Shown here: positions 1 to 7,722 of the stretch, piece by piece | Layout: every line of letters starts with the position of its first letter | Position numbering within the stretch: the stretch's first letter is position 1 | The notes under the pieces: model-generated | The model's database searches: none | What the model was told of the DNA's origin: nothing | The model's input: only the letters and a program-made list of their open reading frames with translations | Made by a program: the position numbers and the translations under genes | Assembly (NCBI RefSeq): GCF_000153285.1 | Contig: NZ_CH724168.1 | Coordinates: forward strand, 1,670,333 to 1,734,332 | From: Synechococcus sp. WH 7805 | GTDB taxonomy: Bacteria > Cyanobacteriota > Cyanobacteriia > PCC-6307 > Cyanobiaceae | Reading direction: 5' to 3' | Length of the DNA: 64,000 nucleotides

Positions 1-625
1 GCCGTGTCGGCTCATCCCAAGGCGGTTCCTCCAGCCAGCCTTCGAGCCGTTCTCCAGCGCGATCACCCAACTGCTGGAGCTGCTCACGCCAGTGACGGGA
101 CCGACGCACGAGATCCTGACGGACACTGGCGCGAGCCTGAGGAAGATCATCCAGGTCCTGAAGGGCCGTGAAGACCCGTCCGGGTTGCTGATCGACGATG
201 CGATCGGGGCTGAGACGCCAACGGCTGCTCCCAGGAAGCCTTGGATCGCTGCGGGCGACGAGGTAATAAAGAATCTCACCGGTCGTGGGAACAAACGCGA
301 GATCGGCAACCTGCCCCATCCGCTGACCATCCCGATCGAGGAGATCCGCATCCAAAAGCGTGGGCAGGCGATCCAGAGTCGTCTGATCGGTCTCCGCCGG
401 GAGTCCTTTCACAAACACCTGTTGATCATCCACGCCGCGGCATTGATCCAACCTCCAGACGTCTCGACTGCTGCGCAGAGCTGAGGGACGGCTAACCCAA
501 CCCAGAAGACGATGCACTGGAGGGTGCATCCAAGCCATCACGCCAGGTCCGTGATCAAGTCCCTGATCACAACGCACGCGATGGCGAAGCAGATCGCTGA
601 GAAGAAACGGATCGGGCAGGGGCAA
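1..625 (-). CDS. PRC-barrel domain protein, partial (3' end outside window)
   Basis: This reading frame is open from just after the dnaN stop to the window edge, about 208 codons, with no ATG near its beginning. The first candidate start is a TTG directly after the dnaN stop and in the same frame; a GTG-ATG pair lies about 30 codons further in. The middle segment (DRDGQRMGQVADLAFVPTTG) has the look of a PRC-barrel. The C-terminal part is charged and Arg/Gln-rich. A conserved PRC-barrel protein directly downstream of dnaN is the usual order in marine Synechococcus, which supports the call. The function is unknown; PRC-barrels serve as protein or RNA interaction modules. The tight spacing suggests co-transcription with dnaN. 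Confidence 0.75.
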   Translation of the reverse strand, partial: MPLPDPFLLSDLLRHRVRCDQGLDHGPGVMAWMHPPVHRLLGWVSRPSALRSSRDVWRLDQCRGVDDQQVFVKGLPAETDQTTLDRLPTLLDADLLDRDGQRMGQVADLAFVPTTGEILYYLVARSDPRLPGSSRWRLSPDRIVDQQPGRVFTALQDLDDLPQARASVRQDLVRRSRHWREQLQQLGDRAGERLEGWLEEPPWDEPTR

Positions 626-628
626 GGC

Positions 629-1798
629 TCAGGAGCGAATCTGCACGGGCATCACGAGGTAAGTGAGGCCGGAACCATCATCCTCCGGAGAGAGGATGGC
701 TGGGGTGGTCGGTGCATTACAGGACAGGACAATGCGATCACCATCCATGGCCTTGAGGCCATCAAGGACGTAGCGCACGTTGAAAGCAATTTGCACCTCG
801 TCACCTTCGATCTGGGCAGGCAAAGACTCAGATCCACTGCCCACATCTTGGGCATCGGCAGAGATCTGAATCAGCCCCTTGGAGGGATCACTGCTGATCC
901 TGACGACGTTGTTGTGCTGATCTGCAAGAACGGCAATGCGCTCTAAAGAGGCAACGAATGCCCGTCGATCCAGACCGATGGTGCGGCTGAAAGACTCGGG
1001 AATCAGTTGTCGATAGTTGGGATAAGTGCCTTCAAGCGTACGGCTGGTCACCATCTGATCGGCCGCTAAAACCACCACCTGGCCGCGCTCGAAAAAGAGA
1101 CTGACAGGGTCGTTGCCTTTCCAGCCGGCCATGAGGCGTTCCACCTCACGCAGGGAACGGGCGGGGAGGGTGACAGCCAAGGCTGCGCTCTCATCAGCTT
1201 CGGCGGAATCGTCAGCAGCGATGGCGTCCTTTAGGGCATCGTCGACACTCAGCACAGCGAGACGGTGCCCGTCCGTGGACGCTGCCTCCAGGCGGGTTTG
1301 ATCGAAGCGCAGATGCACGCCGGTGAGCAGCTGCTTGGCTTCGTCGGAACTGCTCGCAAACAAGGTGCTGCGTAGTGCTCGAACCAACGCAGCGGGATCA
1401 AGTTTGATCGCCGTGCCGTTTTCCACCAAAGGCAGATCGGGGAAGTCATCAGCCGGCATGCCACGCATCTGATAACTGCCGCTCAGACTGGTCAGTTCCA
1501 CCTGCTCGCTGGTGTCATCCGTCGCCAAGGTGATGGGGGAGTCACTGGACAGACGGGAAACAATCTCCCCGAAGAGGCGGGCGGGAAGCGTGACCGCCCC
1601 GCTGGTGTCTACGGATGCAGGGAGAGACGTCTGAATGCCCAGGCTGAGGTCAAACCCGGTCAAGCTGAGCCGATCCGTGCCGGCATCGGCGGTGAGCAGC
1701 ACATTGGCAAGCACCGGATGGGTGGGACGGGACGCCACGGCCCGACTGACCAGCTGAAGTGCGGTGTTGAGTTCCGTCTGGGAACAGACCAGTTTCAT
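629..1798 (-). CDS. dnaN: DNA polymerase III beta subunit (sliding clamp)
   Basis: The 389-residue product has the normal length for a bacterial beta clamp with three repeated clamp folds (about 1-125, 126-260 and 261-389). It begins MKLVCSQTELNTALQLVSRA and ends in the conserved clamp tail YLVMPVQIR. It forms the ring that tethers the replicative polymerase to DNA. The next gene starts three bases downstream, so the two probably form an operon. Upstream is a 476-bp non-coding gap. In cyanobacteria such as Synechococcus elongatus the replication origin maps next to dnaN rather than dnaA, so the position is informative. The ATG start is well supported by the conserved N-terminus. Confidence 0.97.
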   Translation of the reverse strand: MKLVCSQTELNTALQLVSRAVASRPTHPVLANVLLTADAGTDRLSLTGFDLSLGIQTSLPASVDTSGAVTLPARLFGEIVSRLSSDSPITLATDDTSEQVELTSLSGSYQMRGMPADDFPDLPLVENGTAIKLDPAALVRALRSTLFASSSDEAKQLLTGVHLRFDQTRLEAASTDGHRLAVLSVDDALKDAIAADDSAEADESAALAVTLPARSLREVERLMAGWKGNDPVSLFFERGQVVVLAADQMVTSRTLEGTYPNYRQLIPESFSRTIGLDRRAFVASLERIAVLADQHNNVVRISSDPSKGLIQISADAQDVGSGSESLPAQIEGDEVQIAFNVRYVLDGLKAMDGDRIVLSCNAPTTPAILSPEDDGSGLTYLVMPVQIRS

Positions 1799-2211
1799 CG
1801 CGTTGGTAACCGCAGCTGGAGAAGAAGATCTCCCAAGGTTTCACAGGCGGGCAGGAAGTGCAATGGCTGTGAGCAAAGGCCTCTCGATCCTGTTCTACTG
1901 GATTAAAAAGGTTCTTAGAAAAGAACTACTAAACAGCCGTAGAAGGGGGTGGGGAAAACGTGGAAAACCCTTCATTCATGGTTTGGACACTGGGTTTCAC
2001 TTTGCACAGGGATGGGGGAATTGGATCGACCTGTGAGGAACTCTTGTCGTTCTCCACTGTTTCAACAGGCTGAGGAATTCCCTCCGGTGCTGGGATTGTG
2101 GACTTCGAGGATGTTTCTCCCCATGGATTGGCAGGTTCTGCCTGGATGTCCCCAGGCAGTTCTTCATCTGGTTACGGCTGATTTGGAGGGGCTGAGGTCT
2201 CTTCAACCCAT
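1799..2211. other. Non-coding gap upstream of dnaN; candidate chromosomal origin region
   Basis: No credible gene is visible on either strand. The gap contains an A/T-richer stretch (about 1900-1935) with the inverted repeat GTTCTT-AGAA-AAGAAC at 1911-1926. It also holds two 9-mers one base away from the DnaA-box consensus TTWTNCACA: TTTTCCACG on the minus strand (1959-1967) and CTTTGCACA on the plus strand (2000-2008). The dnaN promoter should also lie here. The origin call is an inference from location (upstream of dnaN, as mapped in S. elongatus) plus these weak boxes. Confidence 0.4.
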
Positions 2212-2235
2212 AAAAAACCCGCTGTCATCAGGGGG
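2212..2235 (-). terminator. Rho-independent terminator of thrC
   Basis: Read on the minus strand, the site folds as CCC-C-CTG / ATGA loop / CAG-C-GGG with a single C-C mismatch and is followed immediately by six T residues. It lies about 40 bases past the thrC stop, the normal position for an intrinsic terminator, and separates thrC transcription from the dnaN upstream region. Confidence 0.75.
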
Positions 2236-2274
2236 AATGGGTCCAGTTGACGAGTGAATGACCCTGGATCGGGA

Positions 2275-3381
2275 TCAGAAGCCCATCACACGGGCCACAG
2301 TCCCTAGATCGGGATCCAGGTCGGTGTGGAAGGCCGCATCGTTGTTGTTGATGGCGCAATCCGGATCTTTCAGTCCATTGCCGGTGAGCACGCACACCAC
2401 CGTGGCTCCCGATGGCACCTCTTCTTTCCTTTTGAGCAGACCTGCTACTGAGGCAGCGCTCGCTGGCTCACAGAACACCCCTTCCTGCCCGCCGAGCAGC
2501 TTGTAGGCCTCAATGATCTCAGCATCGGTGACATCCAGGAAGTCACCATCGCTGGCTTGGCGCGCGGCAATCGCTTTCTCGCGATTCACAGGGTTACCGA
2601 TGCGGATGGCTGTGGCGATCGTGTCCGGGTCCGTCACCGTGGTGTTGTTCACCAGAGGCGCGGAGCCACTGGCTTGGAAGCCCATCATTCTGGGGAGCTT
2701 GCGGCTGCGCCCTGCCTGGTTGTACTCCTGGAAGCCCATCCAATAGGCCGTGATGTTGCCTGCGTTGCCCATGGGAATGCAAAGCCAGTCAGGTGCATCG
2801 CCCAGCGCATCGATCACCTCAAAGGCCGCTGTTTTCTGTCCCTGCAGGCGGTAGGGATTCACGGAGTTCACCAGGGTGACCGGGAACTGATCAGACACCT
2901 CGCGGACGATGTCCAGAGCTCGGTCGAAATTTCCGCGGATGGCCAGCACTTCTGCGCCGTACACGAGGGCCTGAGCCAGCTTTCCTTGGGCCACGTATCC
3001 GTCGGGGATCAGCACGAAGGCCCGCATGCCGGCGCGGCGTGCGTATGCAGCAGCAGCGGCTGAAGTGTTACCAGTGCTGGCACAAATCACGGCCTCGCAA
3101 TGGGCTTCTTTCGCTTTGCTGATGGCCATAGTCATGCCCCGGTCCTTGAAGGACCCCGTGGGGTTCAGGCCGTCATATTTGACGAACACCTTCACATCGC
3201 GGCCTATGCGTTCTGCAACCGATGGCACTGGGATGAGGGGAGTGGCGCCTTCGCGAAGGGTGACCACTGGGGTCGACTTCGTGACTGGTAACCAAGGCCG
3301 ATAGGCTTCGATCAGCCCTGGCCAGTCTTGGAGGACTGGTGCCGGGGAGAAACGGCGGCGGAAGGCGTTGATTACTGACAC
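2275..3381 (-). CDS. thrC: Threonine synthase
   Basis: This 368-residue PLP enzyme converts O-phosphohomoserine to threonine in the cytoplasm. The PLP-binding lysine sits in GLNPTGSFKDRGM (about K79). Further support comes from the serine/glycine-rich phosphate-binding segment after CASTGNTSAAAAAYA and the C-terminal ATVVCVLTGNGLKDPD, typical of the plant/cyanobacterial ThrC family. The length fits family members of about 350-370 residues. Upstream is the divergent boundary region near 3384-3434. A terminator follows the stop codon, so the gene is probably monocistronic. Confidence 0.95.
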   Translation of the reverse strand: MSVINAFRRRFSPAPVLQDWPGLIEAYRPWLPVTKSTPVVTLREGATPLIPVPSVAERIGRDVKVFVKYDGLNPTGSFKDRGMTMAISKAKEAHCEAVICASTGNTSAAAAAYARRAGMRAFVLIPDGYVAQGKLAQALVYGAEVLAIRGNFDRALDIVREVSDQFPVTLVNSVNPYRLQGQKTAAFEVIDALGDAPDWLCIPMGNAGNITAYWMGFQEYNQAGRSRKLPRMMGFQASGSAPLVNNTTVTDPDTIATAIRIGNPVNREKAIAARQASDGDFLDVTDAEIIEAYKLLGGQEGVFCEPASAASVAGLLKRKEEVPSGATVVCVLTGNGLKDPDCAINNNDAAFHTDLDPDLGTVARVMGF

Positions 3382-3434
3382 CTGCGGAGGGCATTCGTCC
3401 AGAGGAATCTATGTGGCGATACTCGCCAGCGGGT

Positions 3435-4019
3435 TTACTGACCGCTCTCTTTCAGGCCATCGAGAGGGGAGTCAGAAAAGAATTTCACCAGCCCGGCGAT
3501 CGATTCGGCCTTTTCGATGGCGGCCATGAGGGCAGGAAGATTGATCTCCATCACGTCCGCGGGATAGGCCTCCAAGAACTTGATCATGTTGAGGCCACCG
3601 TCTCCAATCTGCAGACCGTTGATCACTCCGGCTCGCAACGCTGGAACACTCACCGAAGGCTCTGGAACACGCAGTGGGTAAATGATTTGGGCGACGCGCC
3701 TGAGGATCACATCGCCGATCTTGGTGGACATCAGACGGCTGGTGAGCACCAGCGGAACGTCCAATTCCTGATTCAACAATTTGGCGACGTTTTCTGGGTC
3801 CTGCTGACCCAGGCGCAGAAGATCGGAGAGCAACCCGCGGGCTTTGCCGGTTTCAGCCAGGTATTCGAGATCGGCCACGCTGATGGATCGGATGAAGGCA
3901 CCGCTCACCAGAGCAATATCTTCTGCGGCGTTCAGAGGTTGAAAACAGTTCAGCAGTGTGAAAGCCAGGGCTGAACCCGTAGCCAGTGCGTAGTGACGCA
4001 GACGTGAATGTGCGGGCAT
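3435..4019 (-). CDS. Secreted DUF1400-domain protein without hydrolase domain
   Basis: The 194-residue protein has an N-terminal hydrophobic segment (about residues 9-31, ending near NAAED) resembling a Sec signal peptide. The rest resembles the DUF1400 domain that in cyanobacteria usually precedes an alpha/beta hydrolase: an N-terminal strand, a stretch on whether conditions favour LLSDLLRLGQQ-like helices, and a final repeat of that helical block. No catalytic hydrolase domain follows. A full-length relative (DUF1400 plus hydrolase) lies at 10704-12224. The start is 23 bases from the upstream kinase stop, so the two may be co-transcribed. The function is unknown; it might be a stand-alone regulatory or lid module acting in the periplasm. 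Confidence 0.75.
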   Translation of the reverse strand: MPAHSRLRHYALATGSALAFTLLNCFQPLNAAEDIALVSGAFIRSISVADLEYLAETGKARGLLSDLLRLGQQDPENVAKLLNQELDVPLVLTSRLMSTKIGDVILRRVAQIIYPLRVPEPSVSVPALRAGVINGLQIGDGGLNMIKFLEAYPADVMEINLPALMAAIEKAESIAGLVKFFSDSPLDGLKESGQ

Positions 4020-4042
4020 TGCGGAGTCTCAGCGTTTGGAAT

Positions 4043-5929
4043 TTAGGGGGAGACCCCAGCGGCTGCCTTCACTAGACGGACAACTCCTCGTTCGGCTAAA
4101 CCCTGGGCCAGCTCCACTCCCATTCGCCTTGCATCCGGTTCACGGATCAGACGGGGCAGACGGCTGAACACCAGATCAGGACTGAAACCAGGCAGTTGCT
4201 GCAGAACGGCGATCAGTTGCCTGATCGGCTCAAGATCGAGGTAGGTGCTCTGGTCGAAGCTGTCGCTTGCCTCCAGAAGCAAGGGCGGTTGCAACGGGCG
4301 TGGCAGGCGTCGTCCGATGCGTTGCAGGGTCATCCAGCTCAAGGCATCGAGGCGATCAGCGATGGCATCCACCAGCTGACGGCGCAGCATCCCTCCATTG
4401 GGTGAGAAAAGGAAGTCGAGAACCTGATCCAGAAGCGTGTCTAGATCGAGTTGATCCTGGCTTGCGGCGCTGGCAACCAGATTTTCAAGACGGGCCCAAC
4501 GGAAGATGTCGCCATCGAACAGCATCTCCCGAAGACTCAAACGCAGTTGTGGATCGGGATCTTCCATCAGTCGCCTCGCGAAATACGGGTAGGCGGCACC
4601 GAGAATTTTGAAGTCCGGATCCACGCTGAGGGCGATGCCTTCGAGGGTGACCAGAGAACGGATGATCAGTGCGTAATAGGGCGGAACCCTGAAGGGGAAT
4701 TTGTACATCACCCCTGAGAGGTCGTCGGTGACTGCTTTGAAATCCATCCGGCTCACACCGGCTTCTAGAGCCTGGCTGAACACAGTTTCAAAGGCAGGAA
4801 CGATCGGTTCGAGGTTCACATCCTCTGCAAGGAATCCAAGGCTGACGAAATCCTTCGAGAGCTTTCCGAAATTGCGGTTCACAAGGTGCACCACGGCCTG
4901 GATCAGTCCGGTGCGTGATTCCCTGGTTACTTCACTCATCATCCCGAAATCCAGGTAACAGAGCCGGCCGTCCTCAAGGGCAAGCAGGTTGCCGGGGTGG
5001 GGATCGGCATGGAAGAACCCATGCTCCAGAAGTTGCTGGAGGCTGCAGCTCACGCCCACCTCCACCATGTCATCGGGATCGATACCCAGCTGGCGTACCG
5101 CTTCGAGATTGGTGAGCTTCACCCCATCAATCCATTCCATCGTGAGCACGCGGCGGCTGGTGGCTTCCTTGAAGATCAGGGGAACGGCGATGCGTGGGTT
5201 ATGCCGATGCAGTTCGCTGAATCGTTCGGCGTTACTGGCCTCATTCAGGTAGTCCATCTCCTCGAAGACTCGGCGCCCCAGCTCATCAATGAGGGCTACG
5301 AGATCACTGCGGATCAGACCGACGTTGGTGTTCAACCAGGCAGCGATATTGCGCACGATGTAGAGATCAAGTGTGATCTGCTCGCGAAGGCCTGGTCGCT
5401 GCACCTTCACGGCCACCCGTTGGCCGTTTTTCAGCACTCCCCGATGCACCTGTCCGAGTGATGCCGCGGAAATCGGCTCCCGTTCAAGGGATTCATAGAT
5501 GTCATCCACCGGCGCTCCGAGATCGTCCTCGATGCAGGCCATGGCCAAGGCGCTATCGAAACCTGGAAGTTGATCCTGCAGCTGGGCGAGTTCCTCCAGC
5601 AGAACAGGAGGAATGATGTCCGGTCGTGTGGACAACGCCTGGCCCGCTTTGATGAAGGCGGGGCCGAGATCCACCAGCAGGTTTGCAAATTCCCTTGCCC
5701 GAGCGCGCGCACGCTGTTGATCGTTCAGTAGCCCGAGCACTTTGTCGGTACCGACGCCCAGTAGAAACAGGCCGATGGGCACAAGGGTTTGCCAGAGACG
5801 CTTCAGCAGACGCTGCGGGTGACCGGCATAGATCCGGGTAATCGCTGCAGGGTCGTAGGTGAGCAGACCCGAGGCTTCGATGAAATCTCCAAGTTCCTGT
5901 GGGGCCACGGGCCGAGTTGCCAGGTTCAC
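4043..5929 (-). CDS. UbiB/ABC1 (AarF) family atypical kinase
   Basis: The 628-residue protein has the hallmarks of the ABC1/ADCK kinase-like family: a KAGQ motif (AFIKAGQALSTRPD), the Ala-rich loop replacement ASLGQVHRG, the lysine in VAVKVQRPG, HADPHPGNLL as catalytic loop and YLDFGMM as the metal-binding DFG. Members act in prenylquinone or lipid metabolism, often at membranes or plastoglobule-like sites. A hydrophobic segment near residues 45-60 may be a membrane anchor. Several paralogues are normal in cyanobacteria, so the exact substrate cannot be assigned. The start is a GTG 57 bases from the divergent recN start. Confidence 0.9.
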   Translation of the reverse strand: MNLATRPVAPQELGDFIEASGLLTYDPAAITRIYAGHPQRLLKRLWQTLVPIGLFLLGVGTDKVLGLLNDQQRARARAREFANLLVDLGPAFIKAGQALSTRPDIIPPVLLEELAQLQDQLPGFDSALAMACIEDDLGAPVDDIYESLEREPISAASLGQVHRGVLKNGQRVAVKVQRPGLREQITLDLYIVRNIAAWLNTNVGLIRSDLVALIDELGRRVFEEMDYLNEASNAERFSELHRHNPRIAVPLIFKEATSRRVLTMEWIDGVKLTNLEAVRQLGIDPDDMVEVGVSCSLQQLLEHGFFHADPHPGNLLALEDGRLCYLDFGMMSEVTRESRTGLIQAVVHLVNRNFGKLSKDFVSLGFLAEDVNLEPIVPAFETVFSQALEAGVSRMDFKAVTDDLSGVMYKFPFRVPPYYALIIRSLVTLEGIALSVDPDFKILGAAYPYFARRLMEDPDPQLRLSLREMLFDGDIFRWARLENLVASAASQDQLDLDTLLDQVLDFLFSPNGGMLRRQLVDAIADRLDALSWMTLQRIGRRLPRPLQPPLLLEASDSFDQSTYLDLEPIRQLIAVLQQLPGFSPDLVFSRLPRLIREPDARRMGVELAQGLAERGVVRLVKAAAGVSP

Positions 5930-5986
5930 ACCCCTTCTAAACGAGCTGAGCCGCCGCTACGGTCGGCACGACCACCGGGGCTTGCC

Positions 5987-7675
5987 GTGCTCACCGGTTT
6001 GCGACTCCAAAACATCGCATTGATCGACAGCCTGGATCTGGCGTTTGATCAGGGTTTTTCCGTGCTCACCGGCGAGACCGGCGCTGGTAAATCCATCCTT
6101 CTCGATGCCCTCGATGCCGTGCTTGGCGGCATGCAGGCATCTGCTGCATCGCGACTGCTGCGCACCGGTTGCGATCGAGCTCTGATCGAAGCCAGTTTCC
6201 GGGTTGGAGACAGTGGACAGCGTTGGCTCAAACGCCATCAGCTCGATGATGGAGAGCCTGAGCTGGTGGTCACGCGCGAATGGCGTCGGCAGGACGACCG
6301 TCTCAGCAGTCGATCCCGCCTGAATGGAGTGGTGGTCAACCGGCATCAGTTGCTCGAGTTACGCCCTCTGTTGATCGATCTCACGGTGCAAGGTCAGACC
6401 CAGCAGCTGGCGCGACCTGGTCAGCAGCGTCGCTGGTTGGATCGTCTCGGTGGTGCGGAGTTGGAGTTGGAGCTCGTCGAGGTGCGACGCAACTGGCTCA
6501 ACTGGCAGCAATGTATTGATGCGTTGAACCGAGCCGAATCGGACCGTCTGCAACTGGAACAGCAACGCGATGAGCTCCAAGCGTTGCTCATGGAGCTTGA
6601 ACAGGCTGCTCTCGACGATCCAGAAGAAATTGCTCAGTTGGAGTTGGAGCAGGACCGCTTGGTGCATGGAGTGCGCTTGCTGGAGGGTGTCTCCGTTTTG
6701 ATTGGTCGTTTGCAAGACGGCGCTGATCAGGCTCCATCGGTTCTGGATCATCTCCTTGCCTGCACCCATGAATTGCAGTCGATGCAGGCCATGGACAGCT
6801 CTCTGCAACCTTGGACGGACCGCTGTCTCGATCTCGAAGCTGGTGTTCAGGATTTGATTCGCTCGTTGGAGCGTTACGGCACGTCGTTAGACAGCGATCC
6901 CGAACGTCTGGCGGTTCTTCAGGATCGGTTGTCGCTGCTTAAGCGACTGGAGCGTCGTCATGGTCAGGATCTGGCAGGTCTGATCCAGCAGCGTGATGCG
7001 TTGCGACAAAGCCAGGAGGCTGATGGTTCGGATGAGCATCTTCGTCGTTTGCAGGAGCAGGAGCTGGCAGCCCGCGTGGCTCGCGATCACAGCAACGCGT
7101 CTTTGACGTGCTCACGTCAGGCCGCGGCCCAACAGCTCCAGACCGATCTCATGGCCTATCTGCGTCCGATGGGTCTGGCGAATGTGCGCTTTGAAGTGAA
7201 GATCGAGCCGGTCGACCCCGGGGAATTCGGTGCCGATGCTGTTTGTTTTCTGTTTTCGGCCAACCCCGGTCAGCCGATGGCTCCACTGGCCGAGGTGGCT
7301 TCGGGGGGTGAGATGTCACGTTTTCTGCTGGCTCTCAAAACTTCACTGGCCATGGTCGATGGATCCAGCACTCTTCTTTTTGATGAAATCGACACCGGTG
7401 TGAGCGGCAGGGTCAGTGGGGCCATGGCCGATCTGCTGCGCACCCTTTCACGCCATCGTCAGGTGTTCTGTGTGACCCATCAACCGCTCGTGGCTGCGGT
7501 TGCTGACCATCATTTCCGCGTCAGCAAGGACGTTTCCGCTGGAATCACCCGATCACGAGTGTCCCACCTGCGGGACACTCAGGAGCGCCAGCGGGAGCTG
7601 GCGGAACTGGCCGGCGGCGACCGAGAAGAGGCTCAGGCCTATGCAGCCAGCCTTCTGGATCAGAACGTGGCCTGA
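5987..7675 (+). CDS. recN: DNA repair protein RecN
   Basis: RecN is an SMC-like ATPase for double-strand-break repair. The Walker A motif is GETGAGKS near the N-terminus. A long Gln/Glu/Leu-rich coiled coil follows (about residues 150-370). The C-terminal ABC signature (ASGGEMSRFLLALK) and Walker B (LLFDEIDTGVSG) complete the ATPase. I chose the GTG giving V-LTGLRLQNIALIDSLDL because RecN normally begins a few residues before this LxxLxIxNIALID element; the frame is open further upstream but that part is not conserved-looking. The protein is 562 residues, the usual size. uvrA follows closely, so the two repair genes probably share an operon. Confidence 0.94.
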   Translation: MLTGLRLQNIALIDSLDLAFDQGFSVLTGETGAGKSILLDALDAVLGGMQASAASRLLRTGCDRALIEASFRVGDSGQRWLKRHQLDDGEPELVVTREWRRQDDRLSSRSRLNGVVVNRHQLLELRPLLIDLTVQGQTQQLARPGQQRRWLDRLGGAELELELVEVRRNWLNWQQCIDALNRAESDRLQLEQQRDELQALLMELEQAALDDPEEIAQLELEQDRLVHGVRLLEGVSVLIGRLQDGADQAPSVLDHLLACTHELQSMQAMDSSLQPWTDRCLDLEAGVQDLIRSLERYGTSLDSDPERLAVLQDRLSLLKRLERRHGQDLAGLIQQRDALRQSQEADGSDEHLRRLQEQELAARVARDHSNASLTCSRQAAAQQLQTDLMAYLRPMGLANVRFEVKIEPVDPGEFGADAVCFLFSANPGQPMAPLAEVASGGEMSRFLLALKTSLAMVDGSSTLLFDEIDTGVSGRVSGAMADLLRTLSRHRQVFCVTHQPLVAAVADHHFRVSKDVSAGITRSRVSHLRDTQERQRELAELAGGDREEAQAYAASLLDQNVA

Positions 7676-7722
7676 ATCCGATTCGATCTTCGTAGAATCC
7701 GATGCTGCCGAGGTTCCTCCCT

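Noticed and set aside
2028-2046. Resemblance to the Yfr1 RNA motif (minus strand TTCCTCACA)
   Set aside because: Only part of the conserved 11-base motif matches and no flanking hairpins or terminator were seen.
1949-2257. Open frames on both strands in the dnaN-thrC gap
   Set aside because: Composition (many Trp, Pro, Cys) and lack of start signals do not look coding; the gap fits an origin/promoter region better.
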